Positions 24,547 to 33,983 of a stretch of 64,000 nt of DNA are shown here, one piece after another. The notes beneath the pieces were generated by a model, which did not search any database, was not told where the DNA came from, and worked only from the letters and a program-made list of their open reading frames with translations. The translations under genes were made by a program, and so were the position numbers. Origin of the DNA: CAVQEK01 sp963711495. Lineage in GTDB: Bacteria; Bacteroidota; Bacteroidia; Cytophagales; Cyclobacteriaceae. Numbering within the stretch: the stretch's first letter is position 1; every line of letters begins with the position of its first letter. The stretch is from positions 1,178,001-1,242,000 of the forward strand of contig CAVQEK010000013.1 in NCBI GenBank assembly GCA_963711495.1. Direction: 5' to 3'.

Positions 24547-27513
24547 ATGAAACCAAAAGTATTATTTGGATTTTGTACAGTTCTCTTGTTGTGTGGGGTA
24601 CTTAATTCCAATGCCCAAACCACAACTGCACAACCAAGAGACGGTAAACTCCTGCGTGGAGAACTTTGGGAGCCATTTGTGTATACATCAAACGCTGATT
24701 TTTATGTGTCGACAAAAGGCAATGATGCCTGGTCCGGAACATTACCCGACCCAAATGCTGACGGTACCGATGGTCCTTTTGCCACCATCCAAAGGGTTCA
24801 AATAGCAGTTAAAGCTCTAAAAAGTCAGGTTTATAAACCAAAAGAAGCGCCTGTTGAAAAACGATGGATCGGATCACCACATCCCTACGGTAAAGGCCGG
24901 GATATTGTGGTATACATTCGGGAAGGATTTTATGAATTAAAAGAACCGCTGTTGTTTACCCCGGAAGATGGGGGCGAGCGCATCGAAACCAATTTACCCA
25001 GCGGGGCCTTTGAATATCATAAACTGAAGGACCACTATGTAACCTATGCGGCCTTCCCTGGAGAAAAACCGGTTATTTCCGGCGGACCTCTGTTAAAAGG
25101 CTGGAAGAAAAAAGGAAAGGTTTGGATTTCGAATAATTTATCATACAACGTGACTATGTTACTGGCCGATGGTGAAACACAAACTTTGGCAAGAACGCCG
25201 AATAAAGGCTATTTCATTCCACCAAAAATTTCTAAAACGACAGATCAAATATATTTTAATCAGGATGAACTACAATCCTGGAACGACATGCAAAACAACC
25301 GCGTGATCATGTTGTTGCGCTGGCATACCGGTATCAATTCAATTGGCCGCATTGACCAGAAGGCGGGAATCGCCTGGCTGAAAAATCCCGAGGAGGGTGT
25401 GGTGATTGTTCCGCCGAGATATTATGTGGAGGACGTGAAAGCATTGCTGGATACGGCAGGAGAGTGGTTTTATGATCGACAAAGAAAAGAGGTCAGTTAT
25501 ATTCCATCCGGTAGTAATGATCCATCGAAAATGAATGTTTCCATCCCTCAAATAAACCAATTGCTGGTGATCAAAGGAGAACCAGGTAAGCCGGTAAGAA
25601 ACCTTCGCTTTTACGGTCTTACATTTGAAGGCGTTCAGCCCGGAGGTACTGCGATATCATTACAATTTGCGCACGCCTGTGAACTAATGGGTGGCAATTT
25701 AAGATCTATGGGCGGCGAAGGTGTCTCTGTTTTGGATGGCTGCTATCAAACCCGCATTATGCATAACATTTTTCAAATCATTGATAATATGGCCATTTAT
25801 GTGCATGGTCCGGAAGAGCCGGGAGATAGCCGGGCAATCCTTCGGGAAACGATTATTTCATACAACCAGATTAGGGATTGCGGAGGAGTGAACATCCAGG
25901 CTTCTTTCGCCTTGAATACCACCATTGCTCACAATTATATTACCAAAACCAGGGGGCGATATGCAATATCAGTCGGGGGCTGGCGCAACCTTGAAGAAGC
26001 CCTTGATGGCGGGTATACTGTTGAATACAATCATTTGGATGATGTCCAAAAAGATGCAGATGATTCCGGGGCCATCAAAACTGCCGGGATCACTTTTAAT
26101 TCGACAGTGCGCAAAAATCTGATCCACGATATCAGGGCTGGATATTTCAATGATAATGTGGGGTTTTGGTTCGATAACATGTCGCTCAACTGGGTTACGG
26201 AATATAATATTTTTTATAATCTGGAACAGGGCGAAATGAAACTTTGTGCAGCCAACCTGGTCGACAATCAGTACCGCTATAATTATGTAATTGAAGCGCC
26301 ACAAAATGCCCCGGAAATGTTTATCGACGGCTCACCGGAATTTATTTGCCAGCGTCTTTCAATTCGTGCCGGTGAAACACTAACGGATGGCAGCATTGTT
26401 TCGGGAAGTGAAATTACAATCAGTGCCGATGTGGCGAACAAAGGTGCAACGGGAATATCCGAGGTCGTGCTTTACCTGGATGGAAAAGTTCATGAAATAA
26501 AGAATTTGCCGGTTGTTCACAATAATACGCGAAAGGTAAACTTCAATATTCGCATTTATGACCAGGGACCCCATCAGGTTGCTATTGGAGATACACCATA
26601 TCAATCCATCCGGATGACGGGGGAAAAGCCCGTAGTCGTGTTTGAAGATATGAAGTTGAGTGATCCGGAAATCATTGAAGGTGAAAATGTCCTGGTATCG
26701 GCCATTGCCCGTAACCTGACCGAAATACCTCAGACTACGACATCAAAATTGTATCTGAACAACAAGGAAGTTGATTCACAGGATCTGAAACTTGCCGGCC
26801 TGGAATCAAAGCCCGTAGTTTTTGAATTGAATCCGGAAAGTAATCGGTATGAAATCAGAATCGGGAATAGCAGTCAAAAAGAATTGCTGGTCAAGGATTA
26901 TACGGAAGTGGATATTAAAAATTCGGTTTTGTCAGAATATTGCTCTGCTAAGGCAAAACCATATAAAATCACATCAGACCAGCAGGCAGACAATTATATC
27001 ATCGAAGCCAGTGGCTCGGATTTTTTCCATGCCGAAGATTCGTATGCGACTTTGTTCCTGGAGCAGGTCAAAGGGGACTTTGTGTGTACCGTTAGGATCA
27101 ACCATTTCGGCCCAAGAACGCATGAATGGTTTAGGGCAGGTATTTTTGCGCGCAACGATTTGACGAAAAGTTTCGATACCCAACCCGGGAGCAAGGGATC
27201 GATGCTTGTTTTTGGAACACCTGGTCGTGCCGGTATAGAATACGATGAATTTGGAAACGGGTGCATGCACAAGGCAAACAGCGAGAACCTCCCGGAAAAT
27301 GTTCAATTTCCAATATGGCTGAAGTTAATACGACACGGCAACAGTTTTACCGGCGCCATCAGCTTGGATGGCGAAAACTGGATCAGGGAAAAAAGATCTA
27401 GTGAATTGCCGGGATTAGGCGAGGTTATTGATCTAGGTCTGGCTGCCGGTGCGCCCGACAAAACGGCCTATAAGGTAGAATTTGATGAATGGAACTTAAA
27501 AGTTGCCAGATAA
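24547..27513 (+). CDS. Secreted right-handed beta-helix protein with C-terminal jelly-roll
   Basis: The 988-residue protein has a signal peptide (cleavage near NSNAQ). Residues about 50-80 have FYVSTKGNDAWSGTLPDP, the usual entry to right-handed parallel beta-helix proteins. The helix runs to about residue 600 with recurring short turns (NYIT, NLIHDI, NIFYNL). Two CARDB/Ig-like modules follow (about 610-800), then a DUF1349-like concanavalin fold (about 810-988; EWFRAGIFARND, GENWIREKRSS). Beta-helix proteins of this kind are polysaccharide lyases or glycoside hydrolases; I cannot assign a family or catalytic residues. It is followed 33 bases later by the next hydrolase. Confidence 0.75.
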   Translation: MKPKVLFGFCTVLLLCGVLNSNAQTTTAQPRDGKLLRGELWEPFVYTSNADFYVSTKGNDAWSGTLPDPNADGTDGPFATIQRVQIAVKALKSQVYKPKEAPVEKRWIGSPHPYGKGRDIVVYIREGFYELKEPLLFTPEDGGERIETNLPSGAFEYHKLKDHYVTYAAFPGEKPVISGGPLLKGWKKKGKVWISNNLSYNVTMLLADGETQTLARTPNKGYFIPPKISKTTDQIYFNQDELQSWNDMQNNRVIMLLRWHTGINSIGRIDQKAGIAWLKNPEEGVVIVPPRYYVEDVKALLDTAGEWFYDRQRKEVSYIPSGSNDPSKMNVSIPQINQLLVIKGEPGKPVRNLRFYGLTFEGVQPGGTAISLQFAHACELMGGNLRSMGGEGVSVLDGCYQTRIMHNIFQIIDNMAIYVHGPEEPGDSRAILRETIISYNQIRDCGGVNIQASFALNTTIAHNYITKTRGRYAISVGGWRNLEEALDGGYTVEYNHLDDVQKDADDSGAIKTAGITFNSTVRKNLIHDIRAGYFNDNVGFWFDNMSLNWVTEYNIFYNLEQGEMKLCAANLVDNQYRYNYVIEAPQNAPEMFIDGSPEFICQRLSIRAGETLTDGSIVSGSEITISADVANKGATGISEVVLYLDGKVHEIKNLPVVHNNTRKVNFNIRIYDQGPHQVAIGDTPYQSIRMTGEKPVVVFEDMKLSDPEIIEGENVLVSAIARNLTEIPQTTTSKLYLNNKEVDSQDLKLAGLESKPVVFELNPESNRYEIRIGNSSQKELLVKDYTEVDIKNSVLSEYCSAKAKPYKITSDQQADNYIIEASGSDFFHAEDSYATLFLEQVKGDFVCTVRINHFGPRTHEWFRAGIFARNDLTKSFDTQPGSKGSMLVFGTPGRAGIEYDEFGNGCMHKANSENLPENVQFPIWLKLIRHGNSFTGAISLDGENWIREKRSSELPGLGEVIDLGLAAGAPDKTAYKVEFDEWNLKVAR

Positions 27514-27546
27514 TCCAGTGGCCCCTTTTGTGGATAGCAAGGTATA

Positions 27547-29931
27547 ATGAATGGATACACTAAATTGAAAAAGGATATGCGCGTATTTTTTAATGCTGTC
27601 AGGATTGTCTCCTACGCAGTTCTGATTGTTTTTTTTGTTTTCAATAATCTTTTTGCTCAATCCATTGATCTTTCCAAAGCGACTATTGTTACATCTTCCA
27701 GCATACAGTCACCTATGCGGGAAACGTATGTGAAGATGTTGATTGAGGAGGGTGAACGTCGTACCGGAAGAAAATTAAAAGCAAGTGACAACTGGCCGGC
27801 CGGGAATAATGTAATTATTGCCCTGGTGTTATCAGAGGATGAACAATTGGCCAATCAACCAGTACCCAGGCGGATTGGAAAGGCAAATCCGGAATATAAA
27901 AAAGAAGGGTTTCATTTGTTTTCTGTTGGGAAATCCGGAGCAGAAATTGTGTGGATCATGGGTCACGATGCAAGAGGTGTACTGTTTGGAATCGGACAAT
28001 TGTTACGTAATGCCGGTATGCATCGGGGAGGGATGGTCTTGGATAAAAATATTGATTTTGCCTCTTCACCTGCTTATCCAATCCGGGGTCATCAGTTGGG
28101 ATACCGCAATACAGCCAATTCCTGGGACGCTTGGTCGGTAGATCAATATGAACAATATATCAGGGAGTTGGCCTTGTTCGGCACAAATGCCATTGAGAAT
28201 ATCCCGTTTCAGGATGGCCCTCCGGGTTATCATATGAAAATTCCCAGGGAAGAGATGAATCTAAAGATGAGCGAGATCTGCAATAATTATGATCTCGATT
28301 ATTGGGTTTGGACACCGGCTGATGTTGATTTGTCAGACGAGGTTAAATTGAAAGCTGAGGTACAAAAGCACGCTGAATTTTATAAGCGCTGTCCGAGGCT
28401 CGACGGTGTGTTCTTTCCGGGAGGTGATCCGGGCAACAACCATCCGAAATATGTAATGCCTTTTCTCAAAGAAATTGCGGCTGAATTGCATAAATATCAT
28501 CCCCAAGCCGGGATTTGGATCTCACTGCAGGGATTCGATGATGAAATGGTCGATTATTTTTATCAATATTTGGAAGAAAACAATCCGGATTGGTTAACTG
28601 GCGTTGTCTCTGGTCCGGGCAGCCCCGATCTGGCCCAGACACGTTTTCGTTTACCGGCAAAATATAAACACCGTCATTACCCGGATATTACCCACAATGT
28701 GCGCTGTCAATATCCGGTGGAAAACTGGGACCAGGCGTATGCCCTGACTTTGGGTCGGGAAGCGTCGAATCCGATGCCTTTTTATTATGCTAAGATTCAT
28801 AACCGCTACGCGCCATTTACCGATGGTTTTATTTCCTATTCCGACGGTGTCCATGATGATGTGAATAAAGTGGTTTGGAGCCAGATGGGTTGGTATCTTG
28901 ACAAAAGTGTGCAGCAGGTACTGGAAGAATATTGTCGGTTTTTCTTTGGTAATGATGTGGCAGAAGATGCTGCCAGCGGTATTTTAGGATTGGAAAGGAA
29001 CTGGGCCGGGCCCTTGGAAGAAAATGGAGGTGTAGAAACAACCTTCGCATTCTGGCAGAACCTTGAAAAACAACATCCTGAGTTAAGAAATAACTGGCGC
29101 TGGCAATTACTGGTAATGCGTGCATATTATGATACCTATACACGCCGCCGGAAACTTTATGAGCAGGAATTAGAGAAGCAAGCCTATAATATTTTGGATG
29201 AATCTCTGGATATTGGTGCCGATGAAGCCATGAAACACGCTTTAGTAGTGGTAAACCAGGCAGATACCAAACCGATTGCTCAGGATTTGAGGGCAAAGAT
29301 CAGTCAATATTGCGAAGCACTTTTTCAGTCCATCGGGTTGCAAACCAGTGTTCCGAAATATCATGCCAGTGGCTACGAACGTGGATGCATTCTCGACTTC
29401 GTTGATTATCCGCTAAATAACCGTTGGTGGCTGGAGGATGAATTCAAAAAGATAGGGTCGATGCCGACTGAAAAGGAAAAGCTGGCTCGACTTAAAGTAA
29501 TAAGAACCTGGTCCAATCCTGGGCCTGGAAGTTTCTATGACAATATTTCAAATATTTCTCAGAGTCCACATGTTCAGACTTCATCGTATGACGCGACGGA
29601 TGTGGCCTGGTGGGACAATGGCGTGAGCCGAAAACGCCTTTCCACCCAGTTGTTTCAGAATAATCCTAAGCTGGTGTATGAAGATCTCGACCCGAATGCA
29701 AGATACATTATCCGGGTTTGTGGCTATGGTGATGCTTTGATCCGTGTGGATGGGGAACGCCTGGAACCTTCTTTATACGATAAAGAGCTGGAAGGTTTTA
29801 AAGAATTTCATCTGGCGCGTAAATACATTTGTGATGGAAAGATTGAGATAACCTTTGATGAGCCGGAGGAATCTCAACTCAACTGGCGCAAGCATTCCAA
29901 GGTTTCTGATGTCTGGGTTTTGAGGCAATAA
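27547..29931 (+). CDS. Exported TIM-barrel glycoside hydrolase of unassigned family
   Basis: The 794-residue protein has a long N-terminus with a signal segment (SYAVLIVFFVFNNLFAQ); ATG 27580 (MRVFF) is an alternative start. An N-terminal domain of about 140 residues (RETYVKMLIEEGERRTGRKL, GHDARGVLFGIGQLLR) is like the GH20b/GH67N-type domain of hexosaminidases and alpha-glucuronidases. The barrel has YPIRGHQLGYR, YDLDYWVWTPADVD, DGVFFPGGDPGNNHP and FISYSDGVHDD. A helical segment and a C-terminal jelly-roll follow. The fold is clear but the family and catalytic acids are not. It is 2 bases upstream of the aldolase gene, so they are co-expressed. Confidence 0.65.
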   Translation: MNGYTKLKKDMRVFFNAVRIVSYAVLIVFFVFNNLFAQSIDLSKATIVTSSSIQSPMRETYVKMLIEEGERRTGRKLKASDNWPAGNNVIIALVLSEDEQLANQPVPRRIGKANPEYKKEGFHLFSVGKSGAEIVWIMGHDARGVLFGIGQLLRNAGMHRGGMVLDKNIDFASSPAYPIRGHQLGYRNTANSWDAWSVDQYEQYIRELALFGTNAIENIPFQDGPPGYHMKIPREEMNLKMSEICNNYDLDYWVWTPADVDLSDEVKLKAEVQKHAEFYKRCPRLDGVFFPGGDPGNNHPKYVMPFLKEIAAELHKYHPQAGIWISLQGFDDEMVDYFYQYLEENNPDWLTGVVSGPGSPDLAQTRFRLPAKYKHRHYPDITHNVRCQYPVENWDQAYALTLGREASNPMPFYYAKIHNRYAPFTDGFISYSDGVHDDVNKVVWSQMGWYLDKSVQQVLEEYCRFFFGNDVAEDAASGILGLERNWAGPLEENGGVETTFAFWQNLEKQHPELRNNWRWQLLVMRAYYDTYTRRRKLYEQELEKQAYNILDESLDIGADEAMKHALVVVNQADTKPIAQDLRAKISQYCEALFQSIGLQTSVPKYHASGYERGCILDFVDYPLNNRWWLEDEFKKIGSMPTEKEKLARLKVIRTWSNPGPGSFYDNISNISQSPHVQTSSYDATDVAWWDNGVSRKRLSTQLFQNNPKLVYEDLDPNARYIIRVCGYGDALIRVDGERLEPSLYDKELEGFKEFHLARKYICDGKIEITFDEPEESQLNWRKHSKVSDVWVLRQ

Positions 29932-29933
29932 AA

Positions 29934-30851
29934 ATGAAGGACCTCTATCCCCTCTCGGGCATTGTTACGGTGCTGAATACCCCGTTTAACCGCGATGGCA
30001 GTATTAATTTCGACGATTTAAAAAATCATGCTGAAGAAGCGCTGAAGGCAGGTGTTGCCGGTTTTCTTGTTCCGGCTATGGCCTCTGAGGTGTACAAACT
30101 AACTCCGGAAGAACGTATCGCAATGGTTCGAGTCGTACTGGAGGCTGCAAATAATAAGGTGCCTGTTATTGCCGGAGCCGGGGAAACTGATTTGGAGAAA
30201 AGCAAAAAATTGATCAAATCATACCTTGACCAGGGATGTGATCATATATTATTTCAGATCCCTTTTATTGATGAAAACCAGTTTCGAAACCATTTTATGA
30301 CGCTGGCATCTTTGGGCCCGAAGGTGATCATGCTGCAGGACTGGGATGCTCAGGGTTATGGATTACCCGACGATTTAATTTGTGATCTTTTTGATAATGT
30401 TGAGGCTTTTCTATGTCTTAAAATTGAAACGATACCGGCAGGCATCAAATATTCCAACATATTGCAATTAACCCAGAGAAGACTCCATGTCAGTGGTGGT
30501 TGGGCGGTCAGCCAAATGCTGGAGGGACTAGCACGCGGCGTTCATGCATTTATGCCTACGGGAATGCATTATACCTATACACAGATCTATCAGGATTACA
30601 CCAACGGGAAATTGCGGAAAGCTGAACAATTATTTAATGATCTATTGCCTGTAATTTCATTTGCCAATCAACACCTGGACATCTCTGTTCATTTCTTTAA
30701 AAGGTTGCTCTTTCGCCAGGGAATCTATTCAACCTTCGTGGTTAGGCAACCCATATTGACATTTGATGAAATTCATCAGGAAATCGCAGACAAGCTGATT
30801 GCGCATGCTTTGGAGCTAGAAAAAAAAGTCAGAGCCAGCAGGATTTTATAA
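29934..30851 (+). CDS. DapA/N-acetylneuraminate lyase-family aldolase
   Basis: The 305-residue class I aldolase has GIVTVLNTPFNRDGSINFDD at the start, PVIAGAGE, and the Schiff-base Lys about 163 in CLKIETIP. The family adds or removes pyruvate (dihydrodipicolinate synthase, sialic acid lyase, 2-keto-3-deoxy-sugar acid aldolases). It has no signal peptide and is therefore cytoplasmic. As the last gene after exported hydrolases and sugar oxidoreductase/aminotransferase genes, a catabolic retro-aldol role on a 2-keto-3-deoxy sugar acid fits better than lysine synthesis. A fine substrate cannot be read from the sequence. Confidence 0.82.
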   Translation: MKDLYPLSGIVTVLNTPFNRDGSINFDDLKNHAEEALKAGVAGFLVPAMASEVYKLTPEERIAMVRVVLEAANNKVPVIAGAGETDLEKSKKLIKSYLDQGCDHILFQIPFIDENQFRNHFMTLASLGPKVIMLQDWDAQGYGLPDDLICDLFDNVEAFLCLKIETIPAGIKYSNILQLTQRRLHVSGGWAVSQMLEGLARGVHAFMPTGMHYTYTQIYQDYTNGKLRKAEQLFNDLLPVISFANQHLDISVHFFKRLLFRQGIYSTFVVRQPILTFDEIHQEIADKLIAHALELEKKVRASRIL

Positions 30852-30866
30852 AAAAATCAGTATTGG

Positions 30867-31349
30867 TTATTTTGAACTATTTGCTTTGGCAACTTTTAAA
30901 CCAATGGAGACCACATTCCGCAAGGTATCTTTGCGCATAAACTGGTCGATTCTCAATTTATATTTTCCCGGACGGACGAAGGCAATTCCGGAGACAAATT
31001 CTTTTTGAAGATCAAAAATATCACCAAGCCCGTCACCGAGTGGAACCCCTGTAACCGCATTGAACAACTGAACGTTATTGAGGTCTTTTTTTAATACCAG
31101 CCCGGTGGAATCCTGGAGATAATATTGAAGATAAAGATTGCGGTAGGGGTATTGATTGGTATTTCTTATATCATAATAAAAATTGTATCTGGCAGCGGTA
31201 TCTTTAATGGTAAAAGTAAATTCCGCAGATTCATTTATCGTCCAATAGCGTTTTGGAAAATCCTTTTTTGCTTCAAAAACAATATTGTTTTCACAAGACC
31301 ATAAAAGGGCAATGATTCCCAAAAAATACCAGAAGGGTCTTTTATTCAT
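30867..31349 (-). CDS. gldH: Gliding motility lipoprotein GldH
   Basis: The 160-residue lipoprotein (IIALLWSC lipobox) has the GldH pattern: an Ig-like domain with FTIKDTAARYNFYYDIRNTNQYPYRNLYL, then DGLGDIFDLQ and VRPGKYKLRIDQFMR. GldH is required for Flavobacterium gliding, alongside the T9SS machinery, though its exact role is unclear. It lies 13 bases downstream of ricT, the gene order usual in Bacteroidota. Confidence 0.9.
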   Translation of the reverse strand: MNKRPFWYFLGIIALLWSCENNIVFEAKKDFPKRYWTINESAEFTFTIKDTAARYNFYYDIRNTNQYPYRNLYLQYYLQDSTGLVLKKDLNNVQLFNAVTGVPLGDGLGDIFDLQKEFVSGIAFVRPGKYKLRIDQFMRKDTLRNVVSIGLKVAKANSSK

Positions 31350-31362
31350 TAAAAATCAGTGT

Positions 31363-32502
31363 TTATTTTTTTTTGAATTTCCGTCTATTCTTGTTATTTC
31401 TTTTCTTTTTGCGGGCCTTATTTGTAAATTTTTTATCCAACCGCTCGAGATCACTATTCAGTGATTGAGATACCTCATCCTTCACCTCAATATTGTCCTC
31501 TTTTAAAGTTGCCGGCTTTTCACCACGCTTGTTCATTTCCAATATTTCTTTTACCCGTTCTGCCGACAGCGAAATCCACGAATTTTCATTTTCATAGCCA
31601 AACCACAATACTTTTCTGAAAATATCTGTTTTCTGTAACCGTGCTTCTCCTTTCTCCGTCAACAAGGGTGCTTCAACTGTTGGGATGTCTTTAAGCGCTT
31701 CCATGTATGTCTCCAACTCATAGTTGAGACAGCATTTCAATCTCCCGCATTGACCGGATAATTTGCTGGGATTCAGGGATAAATTCTGGTAGCGAGCCGC
31801 TGTAGTGTTGACGCTTTTAAATTCTGTCAGCCAGGTTGAACAACACAATTCACGACCACAAGATCCAATACCCCCGAGCCGGCTTGCTTCCTGACGAAGG
31901 CTGATCTGCCGCATTTCTATACGTACTTTAAACTCACCGGCCAAAATTTTGATCAATTCTCTAAAATCCACACGATCGTCCGCAGAATAATAGAAGGTGG
32001 CTTTGGTGCCGTCAGCCTGAAATTCAATATCTGTCAATTTCATGCTAAGGCCTAATTGATTGATGATTTCCCTGGTGCGGTACAAAGTAGTCGACTCCTT
32101 ATTTCGTACTTCTTCGTATTTGCTGATATCTTTCTGGTTGGCAATCCGGTATATCACGCGGATGTTATCATCGTCCTCTACCTTTTTCTTCATCATTTGT
32201 AGCCGTACAAGCTCACCCTGGAGGGAGACATGGGCCAAATGATGGCCATTGGGCACATCCACAATTACAGGATCACCATTGAAAAGGGTTAAGTGATTGA
32301 TGTTGCGGAAAAATTCTTTTCTGCCATTTTTGAACCTTACTTCAACAATGTCGAAGTGATCACCGGTGGGCAGGACCATATCCGCCAGCCAGTCGAAACT
32401 GTTGAGTTTATTACATCCATCAGTACCACAAGTACCGTTATTTTTACAACCAGGAGCGGTCGAAGTGTTCGAATTGGTATTGCAAGAGCTACATGCCGTC
32501 AT
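31363..32502 (-). CDS. ricT: RicT/YaaT-like PSP1-domain protein
   Basis: The protein has about 379 residues with the PSP1 C-terminal domain. The two cysteine motifs GSCGRELCCSTWL and SGQCGRLKCCLNYE are those that bind iron-sulfur clusters in the Bacillus RicA-RicF-RicT complex. The N-terminus is Cys-rich (TACSSCNTN) and the C-terminus a Lys/Arg-rich tail (NKARKKKRNNKNRRKFKKK) that suggests RNA or ribosome contact. The frame opens at GTG 32505; ATG 32502 is the likely start. In Bacteroidota the function is not well defined. Confidence 0.88.
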   Translation of the reverse strand: MTACSSCNTNSNTSTAPGCKNNGTCGTDGCNKLNSFDWLADMVLPTGDHFDIVEVRFKNGRKEFFRNINHLTLFNGDPVIVDVPNGHHLAHVSLQGELVRLQMMKKKVEDDDNIRVIYRIANQKDISKYEEVRNKESTTLYRTREIINQLGLSMKLTDIEFQADGTKATFYYSADDRVDFRELIKILAGEFKVRIEMRQISLRQEASRLGGIGSCGRELCCSTWLTEFKSVNTTAARYQNLSLNPSKLSGQCGRLKCCLNYELETYMEALKDIPTVEAPLLTEKGEARLQKTDIFRKVLWFGYENENSWISLSAERVKEILEMNKRGEKPATLKEDNIEVKDEVSQSLNSDLERLDKKFTNKARKKKRNNKNRRKFKKK

Positions 32503-32573
32503 CACATTCCGTATTTAAAGTGTCAAATTAGAATTTGGTAAATTAATGAATAAAATATAAACAAGGAAAGGAT

Positions 32574-33860
32574 TTATTGCAATGCCAGGAGATCTTGTCC
32601 AATATCTTTCCGAAAATAGACATCTTTCCAGGTAACATGACCCACGCCATCATAAGATTTTTTTAGGGCATCCGGCATCGTCGATCCGAGTCCTGTAATC
32701 GCTAAAACCCGGCCTCCATGGGTCACTGTTTTGCCATCCCGGCGCTGAGTGCCCGCGTGGAAGATGATCGTATCGGTATGGGTATAGTCAAGTCCTGTGA
32801 TGATGTCTCCTTTGTTGTAATGGCCAGGATAGCCACCTGAAACCATCACTACGGTGGTTGCAATTCTGTCATCGATCTCAAGATTTATATCTCCCAGTGT
32901 GCCATTGGCTGTTGCCTCCAACAGGTCCACCAGGTCATTTTTGATCCTGGGTAACACTACCTGTGTTTCCGGGTCTCCCAGGCGCACGTTATATTCAATG
33001 ACGTATGGGTTGCCCATAACATTCATCAATCCCAAGAAAATAAAGCCATTGAAATCAATATCGTCTTTATGCAAGCCGATTATTGTTGGTTTGATAATTT
33101 GTTCCTCTACCTTGTTCATAAAATCACCTTGTGCGAAACTGACTGGCGAAACACTGCCCATGCCACCAGTATTGGGGCCGGTATTGTTTTCACCAATGGG
33201 TTTGTAATCTTTTGCTTCGGGCAATATTTTATAATTTTTGCCGTCAGTGAGCACAAAGACCGATAGCTCAATTCCTTCCAGGAATTCTTCAATGACTACT
33301 TTGGCACTGGCAGCTCCGAACATTTTGTGAAGTAGCATCTCTTCCAGAACTTTTGTAGCCTGCTGGTGATCACTACAAATGATGACACCCTTTCCAGCAG
33401 CCAGACCATCTGCTTTTAAAACAATGGGAAGCGGGTGATTTTTCAGATATTGTTTAGCTTCTTCAATCTCCGAACTGATAAATGATTGGGAGGCCGCTGC
33501 AGGGATGTGGTGTCTTTGCATGAATTGTTTGGCAAAATCCTTACTGCCTTCCAATTGGGCGCCAAGTTTGCCGGGGCCAATAATTTTCAGTTGGTTGAAA
33601 GATCCATCTTTTTCCAGGTAATCTCTGATGCCCGCCACCAATGGGGCTTCAGGGCCTACCACCAACATGTCGATCCGTTCATCTTTGATAAACTTAGCGA
33701 TCCCTGCAAAATCATTGATGTCAAGAGGAGTGTTTTGTGCAACATGACTTGTGCCTGCATTTCCCGGAGCCAAAAAGAGGCCTCTGCATCGCTTACTTTG
33801 ACGTATTTTCCAGGCAATGGTATGTTCACGCCCTCCGGATCCTATAATAAGTATGTTCAT
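32574..33860 (-). CDS. purD: Phosphoribosylamine--glycine ligase
   Basis: This is an ATP-grasp enzyme of 428 residues, the usual PurD length. Motifs: NILIIGSGGREHTIAWK start, VVGPEAPLVAG, LKADGLAAGKGV (ATP lid), NTGGMGSVSPV and EYNVRLGDPETQVVLPR (metal and ATP binding). It makes glycinamide ribonucleotide in de novo purine synthesis. It lies 123 bases downstream of recQ and 71 bases upstream of ricT on the minus strand. Confidence 0.96.
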   Translation of the reverse strand: MNILIIGSGGREHTIAWKIRQSKRCRGLFLAPGNAGTSHVAQNTPLDINDFAGIAKFIKDERIDMLVVGPEAPLVAGIRDYLEKDGSFNQLKIIGPGKLGAQLEGSKDFAKQFMQRHHIPAAASQSFISSEIEEAKQYLKNHPLPIVLKADGLAAGKGVIICSDHQQATKVLEEMLLHKMFGAASAKVVIEEFLEGIELSVFVLTDGKNYKILPEAKDYKPIGENNTGPNTGGMGSVSPVSFAQGDFMNKVEEQIIKPTIIGLHKDDIDFNGFIFLGLMNVMGNPYVIEYNVRLGDPETQVVLPRIKNDLVDLLEATANGTLGDINLEIDDRIATTVVMVSGGYPGHYNKGDIITGLDYTHTDTIIFHAGTQRRDGKTVTHGGRVLAITGLGSTMPDALKKSYDGVGHVTWKDVYFRKDIGQDLLALQ

Positions 33861-33983
33861 GAAAATCGTTCATTAAACTGAAACCAAAACGGATAATTCG
33901 CATCCTGTTGAATACTGGATTTACGACGATTATTTAACGTTTAAGTCCCATTGGAATTAAAAACTACAAATTGACAAAAAAAA

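Noticed and set aside
14747..30851. A classical SusC/SusD polysaccharide utilisation locus
   Set aside because: No TonB-dependent receptor or SusD-like lipoprotein is encoded anywhere in the window.
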